From NCBI GenBank assembly GCA_031260745.1, contig JAISKY010000250.1, positions 1 to 20,537 of the forward strand: 20,537 nt of DNA. The letters run 5' to 3'. The position numbers and the translations under genes are program-made. The notes beneath the pieces are model-generated. The model was not told where the DNA came from. It did not search any database and was given only the letters and a program-made list of their open reading frames with translations. The stretch's first letter is position 1, and each line of letters begins with the position of its first letter. The stretch comes from Oscillospiraceae bacterium (GTDB taxonomy: Bacteria > Bacillota > Clostridia > Oscillospirales > Oscillospiraceae). This document shows positions 7,700-15,333 of the stretch, in pieces.

Positions 7700-10600
7700 T
7701 TAATTCAACGGACGCAACCCTTTTTCCTCAAAGTACAACGAAGCTGTTTCCGTCTTTATCGTGCCGCCTGTGGAGGCTCTAGCGGATACTGACAACCGAG
7801 CTTCTATCCTGTCATTGCCTATTTCCGCGTGAAGCGTAGCGGTACTTACTGTAAATGACAACTCGAATTTTCGCCAGTCCTCATAATCGCCTGTTGTTTC
7901 AATACCGACATTTTTAATCGAAATAGCGCCATCGCCAATAGATATTGTTGTTATAGGCGCGCCGGCTCGATTGAAAAATTCAAGTTTAGGTTTTTCACTT
8001 TCGTTGGTTAAGAAATTAGCCAAAGCGCCTGACTTACTATTAGCGGCGGATGTAAATACTATCGAGTCATCAGGATTTACATAAATGTAAAATGTTCCTT
8101 TAACCGACGCGGTACCTACCGTATTTCCGTCGTCACCCTTTGCAAACGAAACGTATTTACTCGCGGGACGCACCGCCATATCAACCTCGCCGCCCCACTG
8201 AGCGTAAAGCGTCAGGTTTTCGGTTACCGCGCTTGTGAAAATCCACTCGTCGCCCCAGTCACCGCCGTCGCCGTTTTTGGTAAACCACTTACCTGTAAAC
8301 CCGCCTGTTGACGGAGTAACAGCGCTGTTACTGGGTTTTGTAGCTGTTTCACCGATTGCGACTTTTTGTGTGTATGTTTCCAAGCCATTGACTTTCGCAT
8401 CGTCCGGACCGTGGTCGCGGTTCGCGTCGAACGTCACAACGTGACCCCATACTGGTTCAAGAATGATGTAATTGCCTCTTGGCACGCCGTACTGAACATC
8501 GCCTACCTCCGGCTCGCGACCCTCAAGGTTCGCGAGCGTATTCAATATCTTAGAATTACCGGCTCCGTCCTCGAAGTAGACGTTCGCGGCTTCCGCGCTC
8601 CAAACGTATCCTTTGCCGTCCAACGGACGCAGATAAGTATCCTGAGTTCCGGCATAGAATTTTAGCGCTGTAGCGGACACACCCGGTCCGGAGCGCGCCG
8701 GAACTTTCACTTTCCAGTAAATCAACTCTAACGAATCCGGTTCATCGGGGTCATACTCCGGAATAGATGGAGTTGGTTCGTACAGGTCATTATACGCGTC
8801 AATATCCGGTACGTCTATTTTATCGTTTGGATTGTATTTCGGACCTGTGGTTTCTCCTCCGAAAGTATGTTCTTCCGCGTCTACGTATATTCCGTAATTC
8901 GGGGCGGGAGCGCCGCCGCCGCTCGCGTCATAGATTATGCCGATTTTATTGTCGCCCTCGAACACCGGACGGAAGAAGATGTATCTGCCGTCAGGATAAA
9001 TTTGCTCCACCAAGGCGGTTTCGTCAGCCTCCGTACGAACCTTGTATGTCGGCTGGTTATCTTCGTCAACTACCGTTATCCACGTAGGCTCTATCTCGCT
9101 GATTTTTATCGCCGCGTTTGACGGAATCTCGTGCAAATTGTAAATCGGTTCGCCTGTCGCGGATTCTGAGTAATCCAGTATCTGCTCCGAGGCTGACGTA
9201 GCGTAGTACGGCACCCAAAGACCATCGACATACTGACCGAGTTCCCACCCCGCGAACTTATCAAGACCGTCGTTGGTTCGGTACAGGTCAGCTACCTCGT
9301 CGGACGGAGTTTGCAGGTAAATCGTATCGTCCAGTTTATACAGTCGGTCTTCCGGCGGCGGAGGCGGAGTAACGGCAGAACCCGTCGGCACTATCCAATC
9401 CCACGGCCATCTGTCCGGCCACCAGTTCCATTTTATATACTCGTTTCCGGTTTCGTATACAACTCTTATGTCACCCGCCAATTCGCTCCATTTCGCGAAT
9501 ATCTGCGTAATGCCGCCCTCAACTTTCGCGCCGTCCTCAAGTTCGTCGTCGTCGTACACGCCAATCTGATAGTACCAGCCTAAGAATGTACGTTCGTCAA
9601 GCGTACCTACGTTAACTTTGGTTACGCCTTTCTGATATGTTGACGGGTCCGGAGCCCCCGCGCTGTCGCGAGAGTAATCCGTATCGCCGTCGCCGCTTGT
9701 AATCTTACCTATTGTGTCGTGTAATTCGCGCTCACGGGTATACAATACGCCGCCGCCGTTGACGTCGTCTGAAATCGTAAGCACGTACGATTCCGGAATC
9801 CACTTCGCGAAGAGCGTAAGCGAACCGTCCGGCATTGTATGGGTCTCGAAATCGTTGGTTGAAGTTCCCGGAATGTAGAACGCCGTCGCGTCCATACACG
9901 TTGATTCAGTGTACCAACCGCCGAATCTATACGATTTACCGTCGTCCGTTGTTCCGGTAAACTCCGGGTCAAGAAGCGGCTCATAGTCGTTCAGCTTTTC
10001 ACCGAACATTATGTTGTCGTAGTTGATTGTTTTTGTAACCACTCCCGCGAGAGCTCCGACCGGGATGGTAATACCTAACGGTAGCATACCCGCGTTTGAA
10101 GCTGTTCCGCTCGAATTAGGCAAGTTCATATCGAACTGCAATTTATTGCCGGTGTTTCTTTTGTAGAAGAAATACAGGTCAGCGGCGGCAGATGTAGTTT
10201 TAACATATGACGTGCCGCTTTTCATATACGAATCGTAGGTTACGCTTTCAGCGTCGCTGGATTTCCAGTCAAGCGCTCGCATACCGGTTAGTTCTTTGTG
10301 TTTCATATTACCGGTACTTTTTATGGTCTGTTCCAGGTTGTCTGTTCCGTTAGGAATAGTTCCGTTCGTACCGTCCAGTACTTTATAGTTCACCCCACCG
10401 AAAGATACCGATACAATTTCGCCCGGCAGGCATTCCGATAAGTAATGCAACCTTATAGCGCTGCCTCCGGCGGGCGGATAAGAGTTGTATACAATATCAG
10501 TAGTGTTTGTGTGCATCATTCCGGTAGAAAGAGTTATGCGTTTTGAAACAAATATCGTATTACCTGTGACTCCGCTACCGCTCGTAGCTGGCTGCCAACC

Positions 10601-12547
10601 GTAAAAATCAGTGTTGGCAGGAAGGAATGTCGCAACCGGAGGAACCGGCCAGCGGCTCGCTATATTTTCGTCCAGTTTCGCGTACAGCTTATGTCGGTTT
10701 GTGGTGGCTTCGTTTTTAGCGTGAGCTACTCCGTCTATAGTCATTGAAGTAAACGGAGAAGTGCTGTAATTCAAATTAAAACTCAGCGTATATATCTTGC
10801 GCCGGTAGTATATGTTGATAACCGTAGTGCCGTCGCCCTTTATTTTGTCCGAGCTTGCTTTGACCAGTCTTGTTGCGCTGCTCTCAAAATATTGGTATTC
10901 GCTGCCGGAATTCCACTCGAATTTACCTGAAACCGACGGTATCGCCGATTCTGCCATCGCCGTCAGCGGAGCGCCGTACAAACTGGTAATCTTTTCTACT
11001 ACGTCGTAATTTTTGGGGTCCGGCGCTATCGAGGTATTCGCGTCAATGACGCCGTTTGATATGTTTTTGGAAGCGTTGGTTTCCCTCCCGGTCGTCAGGT
11101 TCGGCTTTTCTTTCCATACGATAACCGTGTACGGAACAATCGCGGGAGTCCAATGCGCGTACGCTGTCGTATCAGCTTCTATTGGCGCGTTGAAATTAAA
11201 TGTAGTATTTCCGTCCTTTGTTGTATACCAACCGGCGAAAGTATAGCCGCTTAGTTTCGGGTCAGGCGTCGGTTTGGTCGCTTTTTGTCCGCTTTCAACC
11301 GCTTGGAACGGCACCTGCGAACCTTGCGACGAGAATGTAACGTATTTTATCGTCGCGCTAAGTATCGGGGTAAGCGTTATATTACTCGTTATAGGTTGAG
11401 TGAAATCATACTCAGTTGAGGACGAACCTAACGCCCAATACTTGAAGCGAAGCTCCTGACTCCCCTCTTTTTTCGGCGGGAAACCTTTCATTTCTTCGTT
11501 GGTTAACTTAACTGTTTCTAATTCCGTAGCCGAAGCGTTCTTCTGAACATACTTATATTTGAAAGTATGACCGAACGCGTCTAAGAACTCAATCCTGTAC
11601 CCGGCGCGATACCGGGCGTAAATGTGCGCGTTCTCCGTATATCCTCCGAAGTTTTCGTCCAAAGTTACGTTAAAGTTGTAACTTGAGCCGCCGACTTCCT
11701 CTTTATACCAACCGCTGAACGGTTCGTCGTTGACGGGCAGAGGCGTACCCGGAGAAACCGCTCTGCCGTTAACGACCGGCATCGGACCTTTCCAAATTAC
11801 GTAATCGCCGTCCGTGTTTTTTACATAAAACGTCACACTGCTGTAACGCGCGTACAAAACAACATCAGCGCCGGCGCTAAACCCGTTATCGGTCGAGGAA
11901 ACAGTTTTCTCAAAGTCGTATAGTTTGCCGCCGGTTTCCGCGGTATACCAACCGACGAATCCGCCGATAGCGGTTTTACTCGCGGTATTGTCCGTTAAAG
12001 CGCCGGGTTCTTCTCCGGGCGTGGGTATCTTGTTATCGTAGATAACAAGATTTTCTTGATTTTCATATTCATAATGATTCGGGTCCGCTACTTCGGGATT
12101 TGTGATTATTTGCCACACGTCGTACGCCGCCGCAGATTCGCTGTCCGCGTACTGCAACGTCTTGTATGTAACTGTTCCGGTTTTGTAGCGAGCGAACAAG
12201 TTCGTATCATCTTCTTTTGGAAACTCGGAATCCAACGCTACGGTATTCCCGGAACTGTCAATCCAGTCCACAAACTCCGCGCCGGTAATAGTCGGCGGCA
12301 CAGGAGGTGTGGTTGTTATATCTATCAGACCGGTTTCAGGGTTTACTTCATATTTGCTCTCCGGCGATAGTGGCGCGTACGCTCCGCCGATTGAAGTATA
12401 CGCGGACAGAATTACGAAGTATGGCGCTTCTCTTTCTTCGCCTCCGCCTCCGCCGCCTTCAGCTTCGGCATTCGCCGGAATCCATCCTAATCCTAATACC
12501 AACGCTAAGGTCAGCAGAGCGGATAAAGTTCTTTTTAATTTTGCCAT
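7700..12547 (-). CDS. Giant secreted InlB-B / Listeria-Bacteroides repeat protein
   Basis: A 1615-residue exported protein. The N-terminus is a signal peptide (KLKR, hydrophobic 8-21, probable cleavage near ANA27) followed by a Gly run (31-36). Copies of the beta-rich Flg_new/InlB B-repeat ('F.GWY...Y.F..P.....LYA.W') lie at about 90-123, 196-236, 277-313, 368-395, 424-467 (most canonical: FAGWYTTKDGNTTFNFNAPI), 849-918, 985-1022 and 1400-1453. Degenerate ones are near 648-676 and 1098-1122. Residues 513-590 ('GDGTTVINIYYRRKIYTLSF') are the linker common in Clostridia proteins of this type. A Trp-rich patch (six Trp in 1040-1051) precedes a Pro run (1061-1065). The last ~155 residues form a separate domain I do not recognise. 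There is no LPXTG sortase signal, SLH domain or C-terminal membrane helix. Adhesion or surface display is inferred from the family only. GAGGAGG precedes the ATG. Confidence 0.88.
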   Translation of the reverse strand: MAKLKRTLSALLTLALVLGLGWIPANAEAEGGGGGGEEREAPYFVILSAYTSIGGAYAPLSPESKYEVNPETGLIDITTTPPVPPTITGAEFVDWIDSSGNTVALDSEFPKEDDTNLFARYKTGTVTYKTLQYADSESAAAYDVWQIITNPEVADPNHYEYENQENLVIYDNKIPTPGEEPGALTDNTASKTAIGGFVGWYTAETGGKLYDFEKTVSSTDNGFSAGADVVLYARYSSVTFYVKNTDGDYVIWKGPMPVVNGRAVSPGTPLPVNDEPFSGWYKEEVGGSSYNFNVTLDENFGGYTENAHIYARYRAGYRIEFLDAFGHTFKYKYVQKNASATELETVKLTNEEMKGFPPKKEGSQELRFKYWALGSSSTEYDFTQPITSNITLTPILSATIKYVTFSSQGSQVPFQAVESGQKATKPTPDPKLSGYTFAGWYTTKDGNTTFNFNAPIEADTTAYAHWTPAIVPYTVIVWKEKPNLTTGRETNASKNISNGVIDANTSIAPDPKNYDVVEKITSLYGAPLTAMAESAIPSVSGKFEWNSGSEYQYFESSATRLVKASSDKIKGDGTTVINIYYRRKIYTLSFNLNYSTSPFTSMTIDGVAHAKNEATTNRHKLYAKLDENIASRWPVPPVATFLPANTDFYGWQPATSGSGVTGNTIFVSKRITLSTGMMHTNTTDIVYNSYPPAGGSAIRLHYLSECLPGEIVSVSFGGVNYKVLDGTNGTIPNGTDNLEQTIKSTGNMKHKELTGMRALDWKSSDAESVTYDSYMKSGTSYVKTTSAAADLYFFYKRNTGNKLQFDMNLPNSSGTASNAGMLPLGITIPVGALAGVVTKTINYDNIMFGEKLNDYEPLLDPEFTGTTDDGKSYRFGGWYTESTCMDATAFYIPGTSTNDFETHTMPDGSLTLFAKWIPESYVLTISDDVNGGGVLYTRERELHDTIGKITSGDGDTDYSRDSAGAPDPSTYQKGVTKVNVGTLDERTFLGWYYQIGVYDDDELEDGAKVEGGITQIFAKWSELAGDIRVVYETGNEYIKWNWWPDRWPWDWIVPTGSAVTPPPPPEDRLYKLDDTIYLQTPSDEVADLYRTNDGLDKFAGWELGQYVDGLWVPYYATSASEQILDYSESATGEPIYNLHEIPSNAAIKISEIEPTWITVVDEDNQPTYKVRTEADETALVEQIYPDGRYIFFRPVFEGDNKIGIIYDASGGGAPAPNYGIYVDAEEHTFGGETTGPKYNPNDKIDVPDIDAYNDLYEPTPSIPEYDPDEPDSLELIYWKVKVPARSGPGVSATALKFYAGTQDTYLRPLDGKGYVWSAEAANVYFEDGAGNSKILNTLANLEGREPEVGDVQYGVPRGNYIILEPVWGHVVTFDANRDHGPDDAKVNGLETYTQKVAIGETATKPSNSAVTPSTGGFTGKWFTKNGDGGDWGDEWIFTSAVTENLTLYAQWGGEVDMAVRPASKYVSFAKGDDGNTVGTASVKGTFYIYVNPDDSIVFTSAANSKSGALANFLTNESEKPKLEFFNRAGAPITTISIGDGAISIKNVGIETTGDYEDWRKFELSFTVSTATLHAEIGNDRIEARLSVSARASTGGTIKTETASLYFEEKGLRPLN

Positions 12548-12875
12548 TGTTATTCCTCCTCAAAGTCAATTCTTGACCGGTTTTACTTTTCAAATTTACT
12601 GCGCAGCAGAAAATTTATTAGAAACTAAGCGCAATATGCTTATATTCCTATTCATTCTATATATCGTTCATTATAAAGCATTGTATTAGTCTATGTCAAT
12701 ACTTTTTTTGAGAAAAATTAATTATTTTCTTACCCTTAATATGATAACGACAATCAGATGAACGAAAGATTCGACCATAAAAATTCTTCAATCGCATAAA
12801 TTTGCTGTTTTACTCCAAAATCAGAGCGTTTTCGTCACGCGAAGCGCGGTTAGACGTTTCCGCCGCATTTCCGCG
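12548..12875. other. Intergenic region between the AAA+ gene and the repeat-protein gene
   Basis: This 328-nt AT-rich stretch holds the promoter and ~115-nt leader of the minus-strand repeat-protein gene. A small dyad GTCAA-TTC-TTGAC (12565-12577) lies right beside the GAGGAGG ribosome site (12555-12561). No convincing terminator for the AAA+ gene is visible. The best candidate, around 12834-12857 (CGTC...GACG enclosing CGCG-AAG-CGCG), is asymmetric and lacks a U-tract. Open frames here have no coding character. Confidence 0.6.
12670..12699 (-). promoter_or_regulatory. Near-consensus sigma-A promoter of the repeat-protein gene
   Basis: On the minus strand, TTGACA (plus 12694-12699) and TATAAT (plus 12670-12675) are both perfect and separated by 18 nt. 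Transcription would begin near 12663, giving a leader of about 115 nt before the start codon at 12547. It is one of the best promoter matches in the window and suggests strong expression of the giant protein, unless repressed. Confidence 0.85.
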
Positions 12876-14357
12876 TTATTCAAACGGTGTTAGTCCTTTG
12901 TCTAACATTATACCGTTGATGTCCTCAAACAGAAGCTCCGAAAGCTCGTCGTCGGTCGGGTTCGGACTTGCGGATAAGCGGTCAGCCTGACGGCGAAGCA
13001 CAATCTCGAAATAGTTTCTGACGTCGCGGCCGTTCGCGTAGTTATCGCCGCGGTTCAGGTATCTCGCGGCGAAAAACTCCGTCATCGCCCGTATCGCTTG
13101 CGCTCGCATAAACAGTCCGTTTTTTACGCATAATGAATTGAATATAGCCGCGAGTTCCTGCGGAGTATAGTCCGGGAAATTGACAAACTTGTTGAACCGC
13201 GATTCAAGTCCGGGGTTGGATTCCAAAAACTCCCGCATTCGGTCGGGATAGCCCGCCGCGATTACAATCAGGTCGCCGCGATTGTCCTCCATTCCCTTTA
13301 GTAGCGTGTCAACCGCCTCAAAGCCGTAGTCTACGCTGCTTCTGCCGACCGTCAGCGAGTACGCCTCGTCAATGAATAATACTCCGCCCTTAGCGCGTTT
13401 GATTACCTCGTTAACCTTTCCGGCGGTTTGTCCGACGTAGTTAGCGACAAGTCCGGAGCGGTCAACCTCAATTAGCTGACCGTTTGACAGTAAGCCCATT
13501 TTGTTATAGATTCGCGACAGAAGCCTTGCGACTGTGGTTTTGCCCGTACCGGGATTGCCTGAAAAGACCAGGTGCAGCGACATATCCGGGACCGCCATTC
13601 CGCGCTCCTGACGTATTTTGCGGATTTGCAGCAGGTTCACTAAAGAATTGACGTCCTCCTTGACGCTGTTAAGCCCTGTTAGCGCGTTTAGCTCCGCTCG
13701 AAGGTCGTCAAGCGTCGCTTCCGTTTCCTGCGCCGATTGGGGTTCATCGTATTGACGCGCCGGAGCGGGTCTGGCGTAAACGCCGCTTTCGGCGGGAAGC
13801 TCAAACGACTCGCCGCGGAACGGAGCTTTCGGCTTGATGTTATCAAGTATGTAATTCTCAATCTTGGTGAGGAAAATCGTAAGCGTACGGACTTCCGTTT
13901 CTTGCTTGACGCCGTCGGAGGCTACTAAGCCCCACCCAATACTGCGGTACGCGTCCAGTAAAAGTTTGGAGAGGATTACGTACGGAGGTTTCGTACTGCG
14001 CTCCATAGTGTTGTTGTCGATTTCGGTGAACCACTGAATCCAGACCGGAACGCTGTTCAGATATTTGATGATTTTATCGGCTTGCGAGGAAATTAGCGAC
14101 TGAATACGTCCTGTACTGATGTATTCCTCGCCGCCGAACAACTTAGTAATGTCATTATAGTACATTTCCTCGCCGAACGCTATGTTGCGGTTAGAGTCAA
14201 TAACCGCAAGACTGAAGAATAATATTTCCATCTTGATTATCTCAAGAAGATTAGTATTTTCGGTACGCCTGAGAAGCGCCTGAACGTCCGTACGGGCTTC
14301 GGCGTCGCGAATATGCTTCAGCAGAAGTTGGAGTTTCAGCTTGGTGTCGTTGCTCAT
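12876..14357 (-). CDS. SpoVK/CbbX-family AAA+ ATPase with probable TerB-like N-terminal domain
   Basis: A 493-residue cytoplasmic ATPase. The C-terminal half is a CbbX/CfxQ/SpoVK-type AAA+ module: Walker A GNPGTGKTT (267-275), pore-loop-like NYVGQT (306-311), Walker B VLFIDEAY (326-333), arginine finger R387 in LESRF, and the sensor-2 region NGRDVRN (442-448). The family includes hexameric remodellers such as the Rubisco activase CbbX and the sporulation protein SpoVK. The N-terminal ~175 residues are helical with two acidic loop-helix units, SLAVIDSNRNIAFGEE (49-64) and ASDGVKQETEVRTL (146-159), resembling a TerB-type fold. That assignment is inference. A Pro/Gln-rich linker (about 180-215) joins the halves. 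The frame extends to an ATG at 14390, but that codon overlaps the -10 box; ATG 14357 has AGGAG in front. The target is unknown, and the neighbouring repeat protein has its own promoter. Confidence 0.88.
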   Translation of the reverse strand: MSNDTKLKLQLLLKHIRDAEARTDVQALLRRTENTNLLEIIKMEILFFSLAVIDSNRNIAFGEEMYYNDITKLFGGEEYISTGRIQSLISSQADKIIKYLNSVPVWIQWFTEIDNNTMERSTKPPYVILSKLLLDAYRSIGWGLVASDGVKQETEVRTLTIFLTKIENYILDNIKPKAPFRGESFELPAESGVYARPAPARQYDEPQSAQETEATLDDLRAELNALTGLNSVKEDVNSLVNLLQIRKIRQERGMAVPDMSLHLVFSGNPGTGKTTVARLLSRIYNKMGLLSNGQLIEVDRSGLVANYVGQTAGKVNEVIKRAKGGVLFIDEAYSLTVGRSSVDYGFEAVDTLLKGMEDNRGDLIVIAAGYPDRMREFLESNPGLESRFNKFVNFPDYTPQELAAIFNSLCVKNGLFMRAQAIRAMTEFFAARYLNRGDNYANGRDVRNYFEIVLRRQADRLSASPNPTDDELSELLFEDINGIMLDKGLTPFE

Positions 14358-14388
14358 TATTGATGCTCCTAATGATAAGTCTGCTATC

Positions 14389-14418
14389 ATTTTAGCCCTA
14401 AAGCTATGTACTTGTCAA
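14389..14418 (-). promoter_or_regulatory. Sigma-A promoter of the AAA+ gene
   Basis: Minus strand: TTGACA (plus 14413-14418), an 18-nt spacer and TAAAAT (plus 14389-14394). Transcription would begin near 14382, about 25 nt before the chosen start codon (14357). It supports that start over the upstream in-frame ATG, which overlaps the -10 box. Confidence 0.75.
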
Positions 14419-14446
14419 GAGTTTTCATAAAGTTTTTCCGATTTAA

Positions 14447-14458
14447 GCGCTAAAGCGC
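14447..14458. repeat. Small dyad between divergent promoters
   Basis: The perfect inverted repeat GCGCT-AA-AGCGC lies between the two divergent -35 boxes (14413-14418 and 14470-14475). It could be an operator acting on one or both promoters. A 5-bp dyad in CGCG-rich DNA may also be chance. Confidence 0.3.
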
Positions 14459-14469
14459 GGAAAATGTGC

Positions 14470-14498
14470 TTGACGCGGAGCTTAAAATGTGAGATAAT
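14470..14498 (+). promoter_or_regulatory. Sigma-A promoter of the Asp23-nusB-xseA-uppP-ftsK group
   Basis: TTGACG (14470-14475), a 17-nt spacer and GATAAT (14493-14498). The leader is short (~25 nt) and contains GGAGGT (14517-14522) before the ATG at 14531. No other promoter is evident before 19885, so this may drive all five genes. Confidence 0.78.
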
Positions 14499-14530
14499 AA
14501 AGAGAGTTAAATCTTTGGAGGTACTAATTT

Positions 14531-14875
14531 ATGTCAGATACTAAGTACGTTACCCGCGCGGGTAACGACGGAACAGTGTCGATTTCGGAAGAAGTTATCG
14601 CTACGATAGCTCAGGAGGCTTTGAGCCGGGTTGACGGCGCGAAACCCGTCGGCTCGACAAAGAAAAATATTCGCGGCGTTAAAGTTAAAGTTGTCGGGGA
14701 GAAAGTTACGATAGACGCGCATATTCAGGTGACGTACGGACAGTCGGTGATTGACTCGGCAAAGCTCGCTCAAAAAGAGATTGCGGAGTCGGTCAGCTCA
14801 ATGACCGGGTTGGAGATAGAAGCGGTTAACATTACAGTCAACGGGATAGCTCCCAACGTGAGTACGGCGCAATGA
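14531..14875 (+). CDS. Asp23/Gls24 family envelope stress protein
   Basis: A 114-residue protein covering the whole Asp23/Gls24 domain. It contains 'GTVSISEEVIATIAQEALSR' (14-33), 'RGVKVKVVGEKVTIDAHIQV' (48-67) and the closing 'EIEAVNITVNGI' (95-106). Family members are abundant cytoplasmic, often membrane-associated proteins linked to alkaline and cell-wall stress in Firmicutes; the molecular role is not settled. No membrane segment is present, so any membrane localisation would need a partner. It is the first gene of its transcript, with an ideal ribosome site, and its stop overlaps the nusB start (ATGA at 14872-14875), which indicates translational coupling. The Asp23-nusB-xseA order is typical of Clostridia. 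Confidence 0.92.
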   Translation: MSDTKYVTRAGNDGTVSISEEVIATIAQEALSRVDGAKPVGSTKKNIRGVKVKVVGEKVTIDAHIQVTYGQSVIDSAKLAQKEIAESVSSMTGLEIEAVNITVNGIAPNVSTAQ

Positions 14876-15330
14876 ATCGCAGAGCGGCAAGAGAAGTCGC
14901 GGTGCATTTGATTTATTCGACGGCGGCTAACGGAGAAACTCCGGACTTCGCCGCCGAACAAATGTTTGAGCCGGAATACTTTGCGACGCTGAAAGACGAG
15001 TTCGGCTTGGCGAAGCTGTACGCGGAACTGCCGGACGACAACCAGCGTGAGTATATACTCGCGCTGGTTAACGGAGTAAACGAACATATGGCGGAACTCG
15101 ACTCTTATATTGAGAAATACTCGGAGGGCTGGAAAATCGGACGTATTTCTCAAATCGCGGCGGCGGTGCTTAGGACGGCGATGTTTGAGTCGATGTATAT
15201 GCCCGACGTTCCGATGGCGTCCGCGATTGACGCGGCGGTTGAGATTCTGAAAGGTTACGAGGAAGAACGCACGGTTAAGTTCGTTAACGGCGTAATGGGC
15301 TCGTTCGCGCGTTCGGAAGTGAAAAAATAA
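14872..15330 (+). CDS. nusB: Transcription antitermination factor NusB
   Basis: A 152-residue all-helical RNA-binding protein that, with NusE (S10), binds boxA of rRNA leaders and prevents premature termination. Visible are the conserved N-terminal Arg-rich start RRAARE (3-8) and the C-terminal half 'WKIGRISQIAAAVLRTAMFE' (87-106), 'AIDAAVEILKGY' and 'KFVNGVMG' (136-143). Length is normal. The start codon overlaps the previous stop and has no clear ribosome site of its own, so it relies on coupling. xseA follows 3 nt after the stop. Confidence 0.95.
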   Translation: MNRRAAREVAVHLIYSTAANGETPDFAAEQMFEPEYFATLKDEFGLAKLYAELPDDNQREYILALVNGVNEHMAELDSYIEKYSEGWKIGRISQIAAAVLRTAMFESMYMPDVPMASAIDAAVEILKGYEEERTVKFVNGVMGSFARSEVKK

Positions 15331-15333
15331 TTA

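Noticed and set aside
12309..12689. Plus-strand open frame of 126 codons at the start of the giant gene
   Set aside because: It is antisense to the signal-peptide region; its Pro and Ser runs simply mirror the Gly and Glu codons of the real gene.
12834..12857. Possible terminator hairpin after the AAA+ gene
   Set aside because: The stem is asymmetric with a short CGCG core and no U-tract on the minus strand; noted only within the intergenic entry.
14358..14390. Upstream ATG for the AAA+ protein
   Set aside because: It overlaps the -10 hexamer and would lie before the likely transcript start; ATG 14357 has AGGAG in front.
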